Shown here in pieces: positions 1 through 8,128 of a DNA stretch of 64,000 nt; the stretch's first letter is position 1; each line of letters opens with the position of its first letter. A program made the translations under genes and the position numbers. This DNA comes from Sphingomonas astaxanthinifaciens DSM 22298 (GTDB lineage Bacteria; Pseudomonadota; Alphaproteobacteria; Sphingomonadales; Sphingomonadaceae), in contig NZ_JONN01000001.1 of the NCBI RefSeq assembly GCF_000711715.1, forward strand, positions 1,240,001-1,304,000, read 5' to 3'. Below the pieces are notes generated by a model, which saw only the letters and a list, made by a program, of their open reading frames with translations, was not told the origin of the DNA and did not search any database.

Positions 1-32
1 CCCCGGGGACAAGTGGAACTAGGAGACCGGAC

Positions 33-197
33 ATGACCAATTTCATCAAGATGCTGAACAACGAAGATGGTGCCACCGCGATCGAGTACGGCCTGATTGC
101 CGCCCTCATCGCCGTTGCCGCGATCACCGCGCTCACCAACATCGGCGGCAACCTGAACAAGACGTTCTCGAACGTCGCTTCGAACCTGAACAAGTAA
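33..197 (+). CDS. Flp family type IVb pilin (copy 1)
   Basis: This 54-aa protein is a prepilin of the Flp/Tad class, the major subunit of adhesive type IVb pili that are processed by a TadV/CpaA-type peptidase and assembled at the inner membrane. After a short polar N-terminus with acidic residues it carries the typical stretch GATAIEYGLIAALIAVA, with the Glu-Tyr pair of Flp pilins inside the hydrophobic helix. The ATG follows an AGGAG at positions 21-25. The gene is nearly identical to the pilin at 403-567, so the two are recent or concerted duplicates. The rest of the tad locus is not visible in this window and may lie upstream of position 1. Confidence 0.93.
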   Translation: MTNFIKMLNNEDGATAIEYGLIAALIAVAAITALTNIGGNLNKTFSNVASNLNK

Positions 198-214
198 GCT
201 TCAGGTCAGCAAAA

Positions 215-267
215 GGGGCCCCGTCGCTCACCTCCCGCGCGGAGGTGAGGGCGGGGCCTTCCTGTTT
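215..267 (+). terminator. Intrinsic terminator after first Flp pilin
   Basis: A long GC-rich stem pairs GGCCCCG and CTCACCTCC with GGAGGTGAG and CGGGGCC. It is followed by TTCCTGTTTTC. It separates the two pilin genes, so the second pilin probably has its own promoter. Confidence 0.75.
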
Positions 268-402
268 TCGGCCTTGGCCGAAAAATCAGTTGCGTTGCGT
301 TTACCGAATGGGAAGCATTGGCATCCATCATTGATGCCCTGGGACGCGGGGAGCGTGTAAGGGTAAGCTCGAAGGCCTGCGATCCTCTCGGGAGATTGCA
401 CG

Positions 403-567
403 ATGACAAGCTTTATCAAGCTGCTGACCAACGACGACGGCGCCACCGCCATCGAATATGGCCTGATCGCCGCGCTCATCGCGGTTGCCGCGATCACCGC
501 GCTGACCAGCATCGGCACCAACCTCAACACCACTTTCAGCAACGTCGCCAGCAACCTCAACAAGTAG
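403..567 (+). CDS. Flp family type IVb pilin (copy 2)
   Basis: This is a second 54-aa Flp prepilin with the same GATAIEYGLIAALIAVA core as copy 1. It differs mainly at the polar positions near the N-terminus (for example SFIKLLTNDD instead of NFIKMLNNED) and in a few residues of the C-terminal tail. The ATG is preceded by GGGAGATT at 389-396. Having its own upstream gap and its own terminator suggests the two pilins are transcribed separately, which would allow them to be expressed at different levels. Function is inferred from the family; no assembly genes are visible here. Confidence 0.93.
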   Translation: MTSFIKLLTNDDGATAIEYGLIAALIAVAAITALTSIGTNLNTTFSNVASNLNK

Positions 568-596
568 GCTGGCGTCCGCGTCGAGTGGACAAGTGG

Positions 597-628
597 GCGG
601 CGCCGCGTACTGGCGCCGCTTTCTTTTT
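597..628 (+). terminator. Intrinsic terminator after second Flp pilin
   Basis: A perfect 8-bp stem GCGGCGCC/GGCGCCGC with a 7-nt loop is followed by TTTCTTTTT. This is a textbook Rho-independent terminator. Confidence 0.9.
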
Positions 629-700
629 GCGGGAAGCCGCCAAGAGGCAACAAAGGGGTTGGCAGCGGCCGAATGACCCCCTAAAGGCCGCCGCGGACAA

Positions 701-776
701 GGGGCCGTAGCTCAGCTGGGAGAGCGTCGCAATGGCATTGCGAAGGTCAGGGGTTCGATCCCCCTCGGCTCCACCA
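701..776 (+). tRNA. tRNA-Ala (anticodon GGC)
   Basis: The 76-nt cloverleaf begins GGGGCCGTAGCTCAGCTGGG and ends with a genome-encoded CCA. The anticodon stem TCGCA/TGCGA encloses the loop ATGGCAT, giving anticodon GGC. The T arm contains GGTTCGATCCC. It reads Ala GCC/GCU codons, with GCC very common in this GC-rich sequence. Confidence 0.97.
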
Positions 777-784
777 TTGTCCTG

Positions 785-813
785 AAAGGCTCGCCGAACG
801 GCGGGCCTTTTTG
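785..813. terminator. Terminator between tRNA-Ala and a convergent gene
   Basis: The stem AGGC-T-CGCC with loop GAAC pairs to GGCG-G-GCCT and is followed by TTTTT on the plus strand. It ends the tRNA-Ala transcript and lies directly after the stop codon of the convergent minus-strand gene. Confidence 0.7.
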
Positions 814-1347
814 CTATCGGCCTTCCTCGGGCGGAGCGCTGCCGGTCTCCTCAACCTCGCGCTCGCGCTTCAGCAGCTGGTAGATCTCATATTCGGTGAG
901 CTCGTGCCCGGTCTGGAGGATCTTGCCGACATCGCCCCCGGTCGCGAGGGCCTGCGCTACCGCCACCGCCGTGGCCGCCGCGCCGACGACGTTGATGGTC
1001 GGCTGGTTGATGCAGCCCATCGGACCCACGACCTGGCAGCTCGTGTCAACGAAGCGCTCGGGGCCACGCGGCGCGCTCTGGTTCTTCACCATCTTGCGCG
1101 CGGCCATCACGTCGGGGTCGATGCGATAATCCTGCCGCTTGCCGCAGACGAGGATCACCCCCGGCTCGACCGCCTGGCTGAGGCACGGGTCGCTCGCGGC
1201 CGACGTCACGGGCTTCTTCTTCGGCGCCTTGGGTTCGACCGGGCCATAATCGGTCGTCGCGGCGGATGCGGCCTCGGGCTCGGGCGCCGACGGTACCGCC
1301 GCGACACTTTGCGCGAACAGCAGCAGGGACAGGAGCGGGCCGGCCAT
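814..1347 (-). CDS. Hypothetical exported protein
   Basis: I do not recognise this 177-aa protein. The chosen ATG (minus strand, 1347) gives a clean signal peptide, MAGPLLSLLLFAQSVAAVPS. A longer reading frame runs upstream, but its extra residues do not look like an export signal. The mature part starts with a Pro/Glu/Ala-rich linker, then has a conserved-looking core with four Cys (DPCLSQ, LVCGK, DTSCQ, MGCIN) that could form disulfides in the periplasm. A hydrophobic Ala/Val stretch and a charged C-terminal helix follow. It is convergent with tRNA-Ala. Function unknown. Confidence 0.7.
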   Translation of the reverse strand: MAGPLLSLLLFAQSVAAVPSAPEPEAASAATTDYGPVEPKAPKKKPVTSAASDPCLSQAVEPGVILVCGKRQDYRIDPDVMAARKMVKNQSAPRGPERFVDTSCQVVGPMGCINQPTINVVGAAATAVAVAQALATGGDVGKILQTGHELTEYEIYQLLKREREVEETGSAPPEEGR

Positions 1348-1457
1348 CCCTCCCCTGATCCCGTCCAGCGGCTGAACGCCAGCCGAACGGGTGCTCACAC
1401 GAAAAAGGGCGGAAGCCTTGCGGCCCCGCCCCTCTTCTTCAATCGCGTCAGAAGCGA

Positions 1458-1787
1458 CTAGAGATTTTCTTCGTCGTCGCTCGCCGCCTCGACCCCGAGG
1501 TCGTCGTCGCCGGTCGACAGATCGACCTCATCGTCGGCGCTGGGCTCCTCGTCCTCGTCGGGCAGGGCCAGATCCTCGGCACCGAGATCGCTGTCCGCCT
1601 GCTGGGCCGGGGCCGCGGTGGTCGAGACCTGCTCGAACGGCATCGGCTGCTTGGACTTGAGCACGGGCTCGGGAACGAAGGTCGTGCCGCACTCGATGCA
1701 GGTGACCGGGTCATCCTTGCCGAGGTCGTAGAAACGAGTGGCACATTTGGGGCAGGTGCGCTTGGCGCCCCACTCGGGCTTCACCAT
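1458..1787 (-). CDS. TIGR02300 / FYDLN-acid domain protein
   Basis: The 109-aa protein begins with a small zinc-ribbon-like module: CPKCATRFYDL and, after a short gap, CIECG, so two Cys-x2-Cys pairs surround the FYDL signature. The second half is a very acidic, low-complexity tail rich in Asp and Glu. This matches the alphaproteobacterial FYDLN_acid family, whose function is unknown. The ATG at 1787 has a GGAG Shine-Dalgarno upstream and matches the family's usual start (MVKPEWGAKR). The gene diverges from cmk. The acidic tail suggests a protein- or nucleic-acid-binding role, but that is inference. Confidence 0.88.
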   Translation of the reverse strand: MVKPEWGAKRTCPKCATRFYDLGKDDPVTCIECGTTFVPEPVLKSKQPMPFEQVSTTAAPAQQADSDLGAEDLALPDEDEEPSADDEVDLSTGDDDLGVEAASDDEENL

Positions 1788-1889
1788 GGACTGATGATCT
1801 CCAACTGAAATGAGGCCGGCGGCATGACTGCCCCGGCCGGTTCGGGGCGCGCCTTGCCATAGCGGGGGGTGGCTGTCAAAGCCCGCCCC

Positions 1890-2528
1890 ATGTCCGATCG
1901 CCCGCTCGTCATCGCCGTGGACGGCCCCGCCGCCAGCGGCAAGGGGACCATCGCCAAGGGCCTCGCCCAGCATTTCGGCCTGCCCCATCTCGACACCGGC
2001 AAGCTCTATCGCGCGGCCGCGCTGGCGCTGCTGCGCCACGACGGCGACCCCGAGAGCGAATTCTCCGCGGTCCGTGCGGCACAGGACATCGCCGGCCTGC
2101 TCGACGATCCCGAGCTCAAGAGCGAGATGGTCGGCGGGATCGCCAGCCGGATCAGCGCCTACCCCGCGGTCCGCGCCGCCCTGCTCGAGCGGCAGCGCGA
2201 ATTCGCGGCGCAACCCTCGGGCGCGGTCCTCGACGGGCGCGACATCGGCACCGTCATCGCGCCGGATGCGACCGCCAAGCTGTTCGTCACCGCCTCCTCG
2301 GAGGAGCGCGCCCGCCGCCGCCACGCCGAGCTCTCCGCCAGCGGCCTACCCGTCCATCTCGCCGACGTGCTGATCGACATCCGCGCCCGCGACGAGCGCG
2401 ACTCGCACCGCTCGGCCGCGCCGCTGGTCCAGGCCGGGGACGCGCTTCTTCTCGACACCACCAGCCTCGATCCCGCCGCCGCGCTGGCCGAGGCGATCCG
2501 GCTGGTCGAAAGCCGCCTTCGCTCCTAA
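1890..2528 (+). CDS. cmk: Cytidylate kinase
   Basis: CMP kinase transfers a phosphate from ATP to CMP or dCMP in pyrimidine salvage and nucleotide synthesis. The 212-aa protein has the P-loop IAVDGPAASGKGTIAKGLA near the N-terminus, the HLDTGKLYRAAA substrate motif, the GRDIGTVIAPDA motif of Cmk, and the lid segment with RARRRHAEL and RDERDSHRSAAPL. Length is normal for the family. I chose the ATG at 1890; an in-frame GTG at 1869 would add seven residues without homology. The next gene starts 9 bp after the stop, so the two are probably co-transcribed. Confidence 0.95.
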   Translation: MSDRPLVIAVDGPAASGKGTIAKGLAQHFGLPHLDTGKLYRAAALALLRHDGDPESEFSAVRAAQDIAGLLDDPELKSEMVGGIASRISAYPAVRAALLERQREFAAQPSGAVLDGRDIGTVIAPDATAKLFVTASSEERARRRHAELSASGLPVHLADVLIDIRARDERDSHRSAAPLVQAGDALLLDTTSLDPAAALAEAIRLVESRLRS

Positions 2529-2537
2529 GGAGCGGGC

Positions 2538-4208
2538 ATGACCACAACTTCCTTGCGCACCGGCGGCCGGATCCTCGTCGACCAGCTTCGCCGCCAGGGC
2601 TGCGACCGCCTCTTCACCGTGCCCGGCGAAAGCTTCCTCGCCGTCCTCGATGCGCTCCACGACACGCCCGAGATCGAGACAATCGTCTGCCGCCAGGAGG
2701 GCGGTGTCGCCTATATGGCCGAGGCTGATGGCAAGATGACCGGCCGCCCCGGAGTCGCTTTCGTGACCCGCGGCCCCGGCGCGACCAATGCCTCGGCCGG
2801 CGTCCACGTCGCCTTCCAGGATTCCACCCCGATGATCCTGTTCGTCGGCGACCTCGACCGCCGCGACAAGGACCGCGAGGGCTTCCAGGAGATCGACTTC
2901 CCGGCCTTCTTCGGCCCCATCGCCAAATGGGCCGCGCGGATCGACGATGCGCGCCGTATCCCCGAATATGTCGCCCGCGCCTGGCGAGTCGCCACGGTCG
3001 GCCGCCCGGGCCCCGTGGTCCTCGCGCTCCCCGAGGACATGTTGCGGGACGAGGTCGAGGCGCTCGACCGCCCGCCGGTGCCGCCGCTGGTCGAGCACCC
3101 CGACCCCGCCGCCATCGCCACCCTCTACGAGCTGCTCAAGGACGCCGCCGCTCCCCTCGCCATCGTCGGCGGGGCCGACTGGAGCCCGTGCGCCGCGCAT
3201 CATTTCGCCGCCTGGGCGAGCCGCATCGGCCTGCCCACCGCCGCCGCCTTCCGCCGCCAGGACGCGATTCCCAACGATTGCCCGGTCTATGCCGGCAACC
3301 TCGGCTACGGCCCCAACCCCAAGCTCCTCAGCCGCGTCCGCGACGCCGACCTGCTGCTGGTCGTCGGCGCCCGTCTCGGCGAATCCACCACCGAGGGCTA
3401 TACCCTCGTCACCCCCGACCATCCGGGCCAGACGATCGTCCACGTCCACCCCGACCCCAACGAGCTCGGCCGCGTCTATCATGCCGACCTCCCCATCTGC
3501 GCCGACATGGGCGAGTTCGCGCAGGCGCTCGACAGCTGGGAGGATCCCGACCTCCTCCCCTTCGGCGCCGGCCGCGAAGCCCATGCCGATTATCTCGAAT
3601 GGACCACGCCGGCCCCGCGCGAGGGCGTGACGCTCGACCTCGGCCCCTGCGTCGCCCTCCTCCGCGACAAGCTGCCGAAGGACACCATCATCTGTAACGG
3701 CGCGGGCAATTTCTCGGGCTGGTTCCATCGCTACTGGCGCTACGCCGCCATGCCGACCCAGCTCGCCCCGACCAGCGGCACCATGGGCTATGGCCTCCCC
3801 GCCGCGGTCGCCGCCGCGATCCGCTTCAAGGACCGGCAGGTGCTGTGCGTCGCGGGCGACGGCGACTTCCTGATGAACGGGCAGGAGCTCGCCACCGCCG
3901 CCCAATATGGCGCCGACCTTCTCGTCATCGTCGTCGACAACGGCAGCTACGGCACCATCCGCATGCACCAGGAGCGCGACTATCCCGAGCGGCTGTCGGC
4001 GACGACTTTAGTCAATCCCGACTTCGCCGCCCTCGCCCGCGCCTTCGGCGGCTGGGCCGCGACGGTCGAGACCACCGAGGAGTTCGGCCCCGCCATCGAC
4101 GAAGCGCTCGGCAGGAAGGGCATCCGCCTCCTCCACTGCAAGACCGACGTCGAGGTCATCACCAACCAGACGACGATCAGCGCGCTGCGGGCCAAGGCGA
4201 AGGGCTGA
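2538..4208 (+). CDS. Thiamine diphosphate-dependent enzyme, acetolactate synthase-like
   Basis: The 556-aa protein has the three-domain layout of the acetolactate synthase/2-oxoacid decarboxylase family. The N-terminal PYR domain holds the probable catalytic Glu54 in the segment CRQEGG, and RGPGATNA follows. A middle domain follows, then a C-terminal PP domain with the ThDP motif starting GDGDFLMNG near residue 439 and ending VVDNGSYG. The start ATG has AAGGAG upstream and lies 9 bp after cmk. Acetohydroxyacid synthase itself is normally followed by its small subunit (ilvH), which is absent here, so a catabolic 2-oxoacid decarboxylase or another carboligase is at least as likely. The exact substrate is not determined. 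Confidence 0.87.
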   Translation: MTTTSLRTGGRILVDQLRRQGCDRLFTVPGESFLAVLDALHDTPEIETIVCRQEGGVAYMAEADGKMTGRPGVAFVTRGPGATNASAGVHVAFQDSTPMILFVGDLDRRDKDREGFQEIDFPAFFGPIAKWAARIDDARRIPEYVARAWRVATVGRPGPVVLALPEDMLRDEVEALDRPPVPPLVEHPDPAAIATLYELLKDAAAPLAIVGGADWSPCAAHHFAAWASRIGLPTAAAFRRQDAIPNDCPVYAGNLGYGPNPKLLSRVRDADLLLVVGARLGESTTEGYTLVTPDHPGQTIVHVHPDPNELGRVYHADLPICADMGEFAQALDSWEDPDLLPFGAGREAHADYLEWTTPAPREGVTLDLGPCVALLRDKLPKDTIICNGAGNFSGWFHRYWRYAAMPTQLAPTSGTMGYGLPAAVAAAIRFKDRQVLCVAGDGDFLMNGQELATAAQYGADLLVIVVDNGSYGTIRMHQERDYPERLSATTLVNPDFAALARAFGGWAATVETTEEFGPAIDEALGRKGIRLLHCKTDVEVITNQTTISALRAKAKG

Positions 4209-4218
4209 GCGGCTGGAC

Positions 4219-4644
4219 GTGTCGCCCTCCATGCCGCTCGAACAAGGCTATGCGGCGGCACTCGGCCGCGCGGTCTTCTGCTTCGCGAGCCTTGAATGGA
4301 CGGCCGTGCGCTGCTGCGAGCGATTGCAGCCGGGCTGCATGGACGACCTTTCCGAACGGACCGCGGGGCGGATCGCCGACACCTTGATCCACCTCATCAA
4401 GCGCTGGCCGGCCTCGGCGGAGCATAGCGCGCTTCACGAAGCGGCGCGCGACTTCGAGGCGCTTGTTGGCACCCGCAACAACCTCGTCCACGCCAAGCCC
4501 GGCCGGACCGCCGAAGGGACGCAGGCCCTGTTCCGGCATGGCGACCAGTGGCTGCTGGAGGAGCTGGAGCGGGTCGCCGACCGGTTCACCGACTGCAGCC
4601 GGAAACTCGAGGAGGCCTTGGCCGCGCTCCTCGCCGGGGGTTGA
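4219..4644 (+). CDS. Hypothetical protein with HEPN-like RNNLVH motif
   Basis: I do not recognise this 141-aa, mostly helical protein. It has FASLEW near the N-terminus and RNNLVHAKPG around residue 88. An Arg, four residues, then His (R-x4-H) is the signature of HEPN domains, many of which are RNases or nucleotidyltransferase partners, but also of non-toxic helical proteins. The annotated start is a GTG at 4219; an ATG at 4231 would also keep the conserved part. It follows the ThDP enzyme by 10 bp and is convergent with thiG. No adjacent antitoxin-like or nucleotidyltransferase gene is visible, so I leave the function open. Confidence 0.65.
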   Translation: MSPSMPLEQGYAAALGRAVFCFASLEWTAVRCCERLQPGCMDDLSERTAGRIADTLIHLIKRWPASAEHSALHEAARDFEALVGTRNNLVHAKPGRTAEGTQALFRHGDQWLLEELERVADRFTDCSRKLEEALAALLAGG

Positions 4645-4654
4645 GCCCGGCCGC

Positions 4655-5446
4655 CTAGATCAGCCCGGCCAGCGGGCTCGACGGATCGGCATACATGCGC
4701 TTGCCCATCCGCCCGGCGCGATAGGCGAGGCGCCCGGCTTCCACCGCGGCCTTCATCGCCCGCGCCATCAGGATCGGGTCCTTGGCCTCGGCGATGGCTG
4801 TGTTCATCAGCACGCCGTCGCAGCCCAGCTCCATCGCCGCCGCCGCGTCGCTCGCCGTGCCGACGCCCGCATCGACCAGCACCGGCACCTTCGCGCCCTC
4901 GACGATCAGCCGGATGGTCACCGGGTTCTGCACCCCGAGCCCCGAGCCGATCGGTGCGCCCAGCGGCATGATCGCCACCGCGCCCGCGTCCTCGCAGCGC
5001 CGCGCCATGATGGGATCGTCGGTGCAATAGACCATCACTTCGAACCCTTCCTTAGTCAGGAGCTCGGTCGCGCGGACGGTCTCGATCATGTCGGGATAAA
5101 GCGTCTTGGCCTCGGCCAGCACCTCGAGCTTGACCAAGGTCCAGCCCCCAGCCTCGCGCGCCAGCCGGAGCGTCCGGATCGCTTCCTCGGCGGTGAAGCA
5201 GCCCGCGGTGTTGGGCAGGTAGGTCGTCACCTTGGGATCGATATAGTCGGTGAGCTTGGGCGCATTGGGGTCGGTGAGGTTCACCCGCCGCACCGCGACC
5301 GTGACGATCTCCGCCCCGCTCGCCGCCACCGCCGCCGCATTCTGCTCGAGGCTCTTGTACTTGCCCGTGCCGACGATCAGCCGCGAGGTGAAGTTGCGCC
5401 CCGCGACACTCCAGCCGTCCTTGTCGATCTGCGCGTGCGCGTTCAC
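4655..5446 (-). CDS. thiG: Thiazole synthase
   Basis: ThiG condenses 1-deoxy-xylulose 5-phosphate, dehydroglycine and sulfur from ThiS thiocarboxylate to make the thiamine thiazole. The 263-aa TIM barrel shows [10 protein letters not shown] near the N-terminus, [25 protein letters not shown] with the Schiff-base Lys, and [27 protein letters not shown]. The start is a GTG directly after the thiS stop TGA, with no gap, indicating translational coupling. No TPP riboswitch fits in the short spacer upstream of thiS. Confidence 0.96.
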   Translation of the reverse strand: MNAHAQIDKDGWSVAGRNFTSRLIVGTGKYKSLEQNAAAVAASGAEIVTVAVRRVNLTDPNAPKLTDYIDPKVTTYLPNTAGCFTAEEAIRTLRLAREAGGWTLVKLEVLAEAKTLYPDMIETVRATELLTKEGFEVMVYCTDDPIMARRCEDAGAVAIMPLGAPIGSGLGVQNPVTIRLIVEGAKVPVLVDAGVGTASDAAAAMELGCDGVLMNTAIAEAKDPILMARAMKAAVEAGRLAYRAGRMGKRMYADPSSPLAGLI

Positions 5447-5665
5447 TCAACCACCTCCAACGAAATGCACGATCTCGTAATCGTCGCCATCCTCAACCTT
5501 CACATCCCCGAGCGTCGAGCGCGGCACGATCTCGAGATTGCGCTCGACCGCCACCCGCGCGGGATCGAGCCCGAGTTCGGCGACCAGTCCGGCGACAGTC
5601 ATGCCGGCCGCCACGCGCCGGTGCTCGCCGTTGACGCTGATGCTGTGGGTTTCGGTCTCGCTCAT
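5447..5665 (-). CDS. thiS: Sulfur carrier protein ThiS
   Basis: This 72-aa ubiquitin-fold protein carries sulfur as a C-terminal thiocarboxylate to ThiG. It has the family pattern ISVNGEHRRV, the hydrophobic LGLDPARVAVERN segment and the essential C-terminal glycines (VHFVGGG). The ATG at 5665 is 38 bp from the divergent aroQ start. The upstream in-frame residues of a longer reading frame are not family-like. It forms a two-gene operon with thiG. thiF, thiO, thiE and thiC are not in this window. Confidence 0.95.
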   Translation of the reverse strand: MSETETHSISVNGEHRRVAAGMTVAGLVAELGLDPARVAVERNLEIVPRSTLGDVKVEDGDDYEIVHFVGGG

Positions 5666-5703
5666 TTGACTAGCGCATCTAGGTGGCGGAAGGGTGCGGA
5701 GCA

Positions 5704-6135
5704 ATGCGCAAGGTTCTTGTTCTGAACGGCCCCAACCTCAACCGGCTCGGCACCCGCGAGACCGAGGTCTACGGGTCCGACACGCTCGACGACATCGCCG
5801 CCATGCTCCACGAGCGGGCGGGGCCGCTCGAAGTCGAGCTCGACGTCCGCCAGTCGAATCACGAGGGCCACCTCATCGACTGGCTGCACGAGGCGGCCGA
5901 CACCGGCGTCCACGCCGTGCTCCTCAACGCGGGCGGCCTCACCCACACCTCGGTCGCGCTGCGCGACGCCATTTCGGCGATTGCCGTGCCGGTGATCGAG
6001 GTCCACCTCTCCAACCCCGCGGCCCGCGAATCCTTCCGGCGCCGGAGCCTGATCTCGGGCGTTTGCAAGGGGATCATCAGTGGCTTCGGCGCGCATGGCT
6101 ATGCGCTTGCGCTGGACGCCGCCGCCCGGCTCTGA
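5704..6135 (+). CDS. aroQ: Type II 3-dehydroquinate dehydratase
   Basis: AroQ dehydrates 3-dehydroquinate to 3-dehydroshikimate in the shikimate pathway. The 143-aa protein has the family landmarks in order: [13 protein letters not shown] with the catalytic-loop Arg, the [14 protein letters not shown] segment, [10 protein letters not shown], the catalytic His in [11 protein letters not shown], and the closing [13 protein letters not shown]. Its length is standard for the dodecameric type II enzyme. The ATG at 5704 is preferred to an upstream alternative at 5683 because the protein then begins directly with [11 protein letters not shown]. It lies 35 bp upstream of accB. Confidence 0.96.
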   Translation: MRKVLVLNGPNLNRLGTRETEVYGSDTLDDIAAMLHERAGPLEVELDVRQSNHEGHLIDWLHEAADTGVHAVLLNAGGLTHTSVALRDAISAIAVPVIEVHLSNPAARESFRRRSLISGVCKGIISGFGAHGYALALDAAARL

Positions 6136-6170
6136 CAAGGGCCGCCGCGACAGATTGCAGGGAAGTTTCC

Positions 6171-6650
6171 ATGTCCGACGAACACAAGCAGATGCGGATC
6201 GACGCCGGCCTCGTGCGCGAGCTTGCCGAGCTGCTGAGCGCCAATGAGCTGAGCGAGATCGAAGTCGAGGACGGCGACCGCAAGATCAAGGTCAAGCGCG
6301 AGCTGACCGTGGCCCAGGCGCCCGCGCAGCATTTCGTCGCGGCCGCCCCGGCCGCCGCCGCGCCCGCCGCCGCCGCTCCGGTCGCCGACAGCGCACCCCA
6401 GGCGCCCGCCGTCAGCGGCGAGGCCGTGCGCTCGCCGATGGTCGGCACCTGCTACCTCGCCGCCGAGCCCGGCTCGCCGCCGTTCGTGTCGGTCGGCGAC
6501 ACGGTGAAGGTCGGCGACACCCTCCTCATCGTCGAGGCGATGAAGGTGATGAACCCGATTGTCGCGACCAAGGGCGGCAAGGTCACGCAGATCCTCGTCG
6601 CCAACGCCCAGCCCGTCGAGTTCGACCAGCCCCTGGTGGTCATCGACTAG
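6171..6650 (+). CDS. accB: Biotin carboxyl carrier protein of acetyl-CoA carboxylase
   Basis: AccB carries the biotin that shuttles CO2 from AccC to the carboxyltransferase in the first step of fatty acid synthesis. The 159-aa protein has an N-terminal helical domain, a flexible Ala/Pro linker at about residues 52-82, and a biotinyl domain with EAMKVMN, in which Lys125 is the biotinylation site. The family 'thumb' is seen around [17 protein letters not shown]. The last base of its stop codon is shared with the accC start. An aroQ-accB-accC arrangement is common in proteobacteria. Confidence 0.97.
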   Translation: MSDEHKQMRIDAGLVRELAELLSANELSEIEVEDGDRKIKVKRELTVAQAPAQHFVAAAPAAAAPAAAAPVADSAPQAPAVSGEAVRSPMVGTCYLAAEPGSPPFVSVGDTVKVGDTLLIVEAMKVMNPIVATKGGKVTQILVANAQPVEFDQPLVVID

Positions 6651-8005
6651 TGGGCAAGATCAACAAGCTGCTAATCGCCAACCGCGGCGAGATCGCGCTG
6701 CGCATCCTGCGCGCGGCCAAGGAACTGGGTATCAAGACCGTCGCGGTCCACTCGACCGCCGACGCCGACGCGATGCACGTGCGTCTCGCCGACGAGGCGG
6801 TGTGCATCGGCCCGCCCGCCGCGCGCGACAGCTACCTCAACATCCCCAACATCATCTCGGCCGCCGAGATCGTCCACGCCGATGCCATCCACCCGGGCTA
6901 CGGCTTCCTCTCGGAGAACGCCCAGTTCGCCGAGATCGTCGAACTCCACAACATCATCTGGGTCGGCCCCAAGCCCGAGCACATCCGGATCATGGGCGAC
7001 AAGGTCGAGGCCAAGCGCACCGCCGCCGCGCTCGGCCTGCCGCTTGTTCCCGGTTCGCCCGGGCCCCTCGACAGCGTCGAGGAAGCGAAGAAGATCGCCG
7101 ACGAGATCGGCTATCCGGTCCTGATCAAGGCCGCCTCGGGCGGCGGCGGACGCGGCATGAAGGTCGTCCCCGAGCCCGACCAGCTCGAGACCCTGATGGC
7201 GCAGGCGTCGTCGGAGGCGAACGCCGCCTTCGGTGACCCCACCGTCTACATGGAAAAATATCTCGGCGATCCCCGGCATATCGAGTTCCAGGTGTTCGGC
7301 GACGGCGACGGCCAGGCGGTCCACCTCGGCGAGCGCGACTGCTCGATCCAGCGCCGCCACCAGAAGGTCATCGAGGAAGCTCCCTCGCCGGTCATCTCGG
7401 CCGAGCAGCGCGCGCAGATGGGCGAGCGGGTCCGCAAGGCGATGGCCGACATGGGCTATCGCGGCGCCGGCACGATCGAGTTCCTCTACGAGGACGGCGA
7501 ATTCTACTTCATCGAGATGAACACCCGGCTCCAGGTCGAGCATCCGGTGACCGAGATGATCACCGGCCTCGACCTCGTCGCCGAGCAGCTCCGCATCGCG
7601 GAAGGGCGCGGGCTGAGCGTCACCCAGGACGAGGTCCGGCTGTCGGGCCACTCGATCGAGTGCCGGATCAACGCCGAGGATCCCGAGACCTTCGCCCCCT
7701 CGCCGGGGCTGGTGAAGAATTTCGTCGCCCCCGGCGGGCTCCAGACCCGCGTCGATAGCGGGCTCTATTCGGGCTACAAGGTGCCGCCTTACTACGACAG
7801 CATGATCGGCAAACTGATCGTCTGGGGCGAGGACCGGCCGCAAGCCATCGCCCGCCTCCGCCGCGCGCTCGAGGAATTCGTGGTCGATGGCCCGAAGACC
7901 AACATCCCGCTCCACCAGCGCATCCTCGCCGAACCGGCCTTCGCCGCCGGCGACTATACGATCAAGTGGCTGGAGCGCTGGCTGGAAGAGCAGCGCGACT
8001 CCTGA
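6650..8005 (+). CDS. accC: Biotin carboxylase of acetyl-CoA carboxylase
   Basis: AccC uses ATP and bicarbonate to carboxylate the biotin on AccB. The 451-aa protein begins [17 protein letters not shown] and has [10 protein letters not shown], the ATP-grasp glycine-rich loop [12 protein letters not shown], the [20 protein letters not shown] segment, and [18 protein letters not shown]. The start is a GTG whose G is the last base of the accB stop TAG, so translation is tightly coupled. The length is normal. Genes for the carboxyltransferase subunits AccA and AccD are not in the window. Confidence 0.97.
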   Translation: MGKINKLLIANRGEIALRILRAAKELGIKTVAVHSTADADAMHVRLADEAVCIGPPAARDSYLNIPNIISAAEIVHADAIHPGYGFLSENAQFAEIVELHNIIWVGPKPEHIRIMGDKVEAKRTAAALGLPLVPGSPGPLDSVEEAKKIADEIGYPVLIKAASGGGGRGMKVVPEPDQLETLMAQASSEANAAFGDPTVYMEKYLGDPRHIEFQVFGDGDGQAVHLGERDCSIQRRHQKVIEEAPSPVISAEQRAQMGERVRKAMADMGYRGAGTIEFLYEDGEFYFIEMNTRLQVEHPVTEMITGLDLVAEQLRIAEGRGLSVTQDEVRLSGHSIECRINAEDPETFAPSPGLVKNFVAPGGLQTRVDSGLYSGYKVPPYYDSMIGKLIVWGEDRPQAIARLRRALEEFVVDGPKTNIPLHQRILAEPAFAAGDYTIKWLERWLEEQRDS

Positions 8006-8006
8006 C

Positions 8007-8085
8007 CCGTCGTCCCGGCGCCGGCCGGGACCTCAGGCAGCGAGGTGCAAGCCTCACCAGGTCCCGGCCTGCGCCGGGAAGACGG
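8007..8085. repeat. Paired REP-like inverted repeat (BIME-like)
   Basis: Two 28-nt arms, 8007-8034 and 8058-8085, are reverse complements of each other at 25 of 28 positions. Each arm itself contains a CCCGGC...GCCGGG-type palindrome. They flank a 23-nt spacer directly after the accC stop. The layout resembles the bacterial interspersed mosaic elements built from two REP units in opposite orientation. Confidence 0.7.
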
Positions 8086-8128
8086 ACGGGGTGTATCCCT
8101 TGCCGCCCTCCCGCGTTACCCTCGCGCG

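Noticed and set aside
2346..3968. A 540-codon minus-strand frame opposite the ThDP enzyme
   Set aside because: Antisense shadow of a gene with clear ThDP motifs; no domain of its own.
4219..4644. Calling the HEPN-like gene a toxin-antitoxin system
   Set aside because: There is only one gene, with no partner antitoxin or nucleotidyltransferase beside it; the short motif alone is not enough.
5666..5703. Possible TPP riboswitch upstream of thiS
   Set aside because: Only 38 bp separate thiS from the divergent aroQ, too short for a THI element, and no THI-box sequence is visible.
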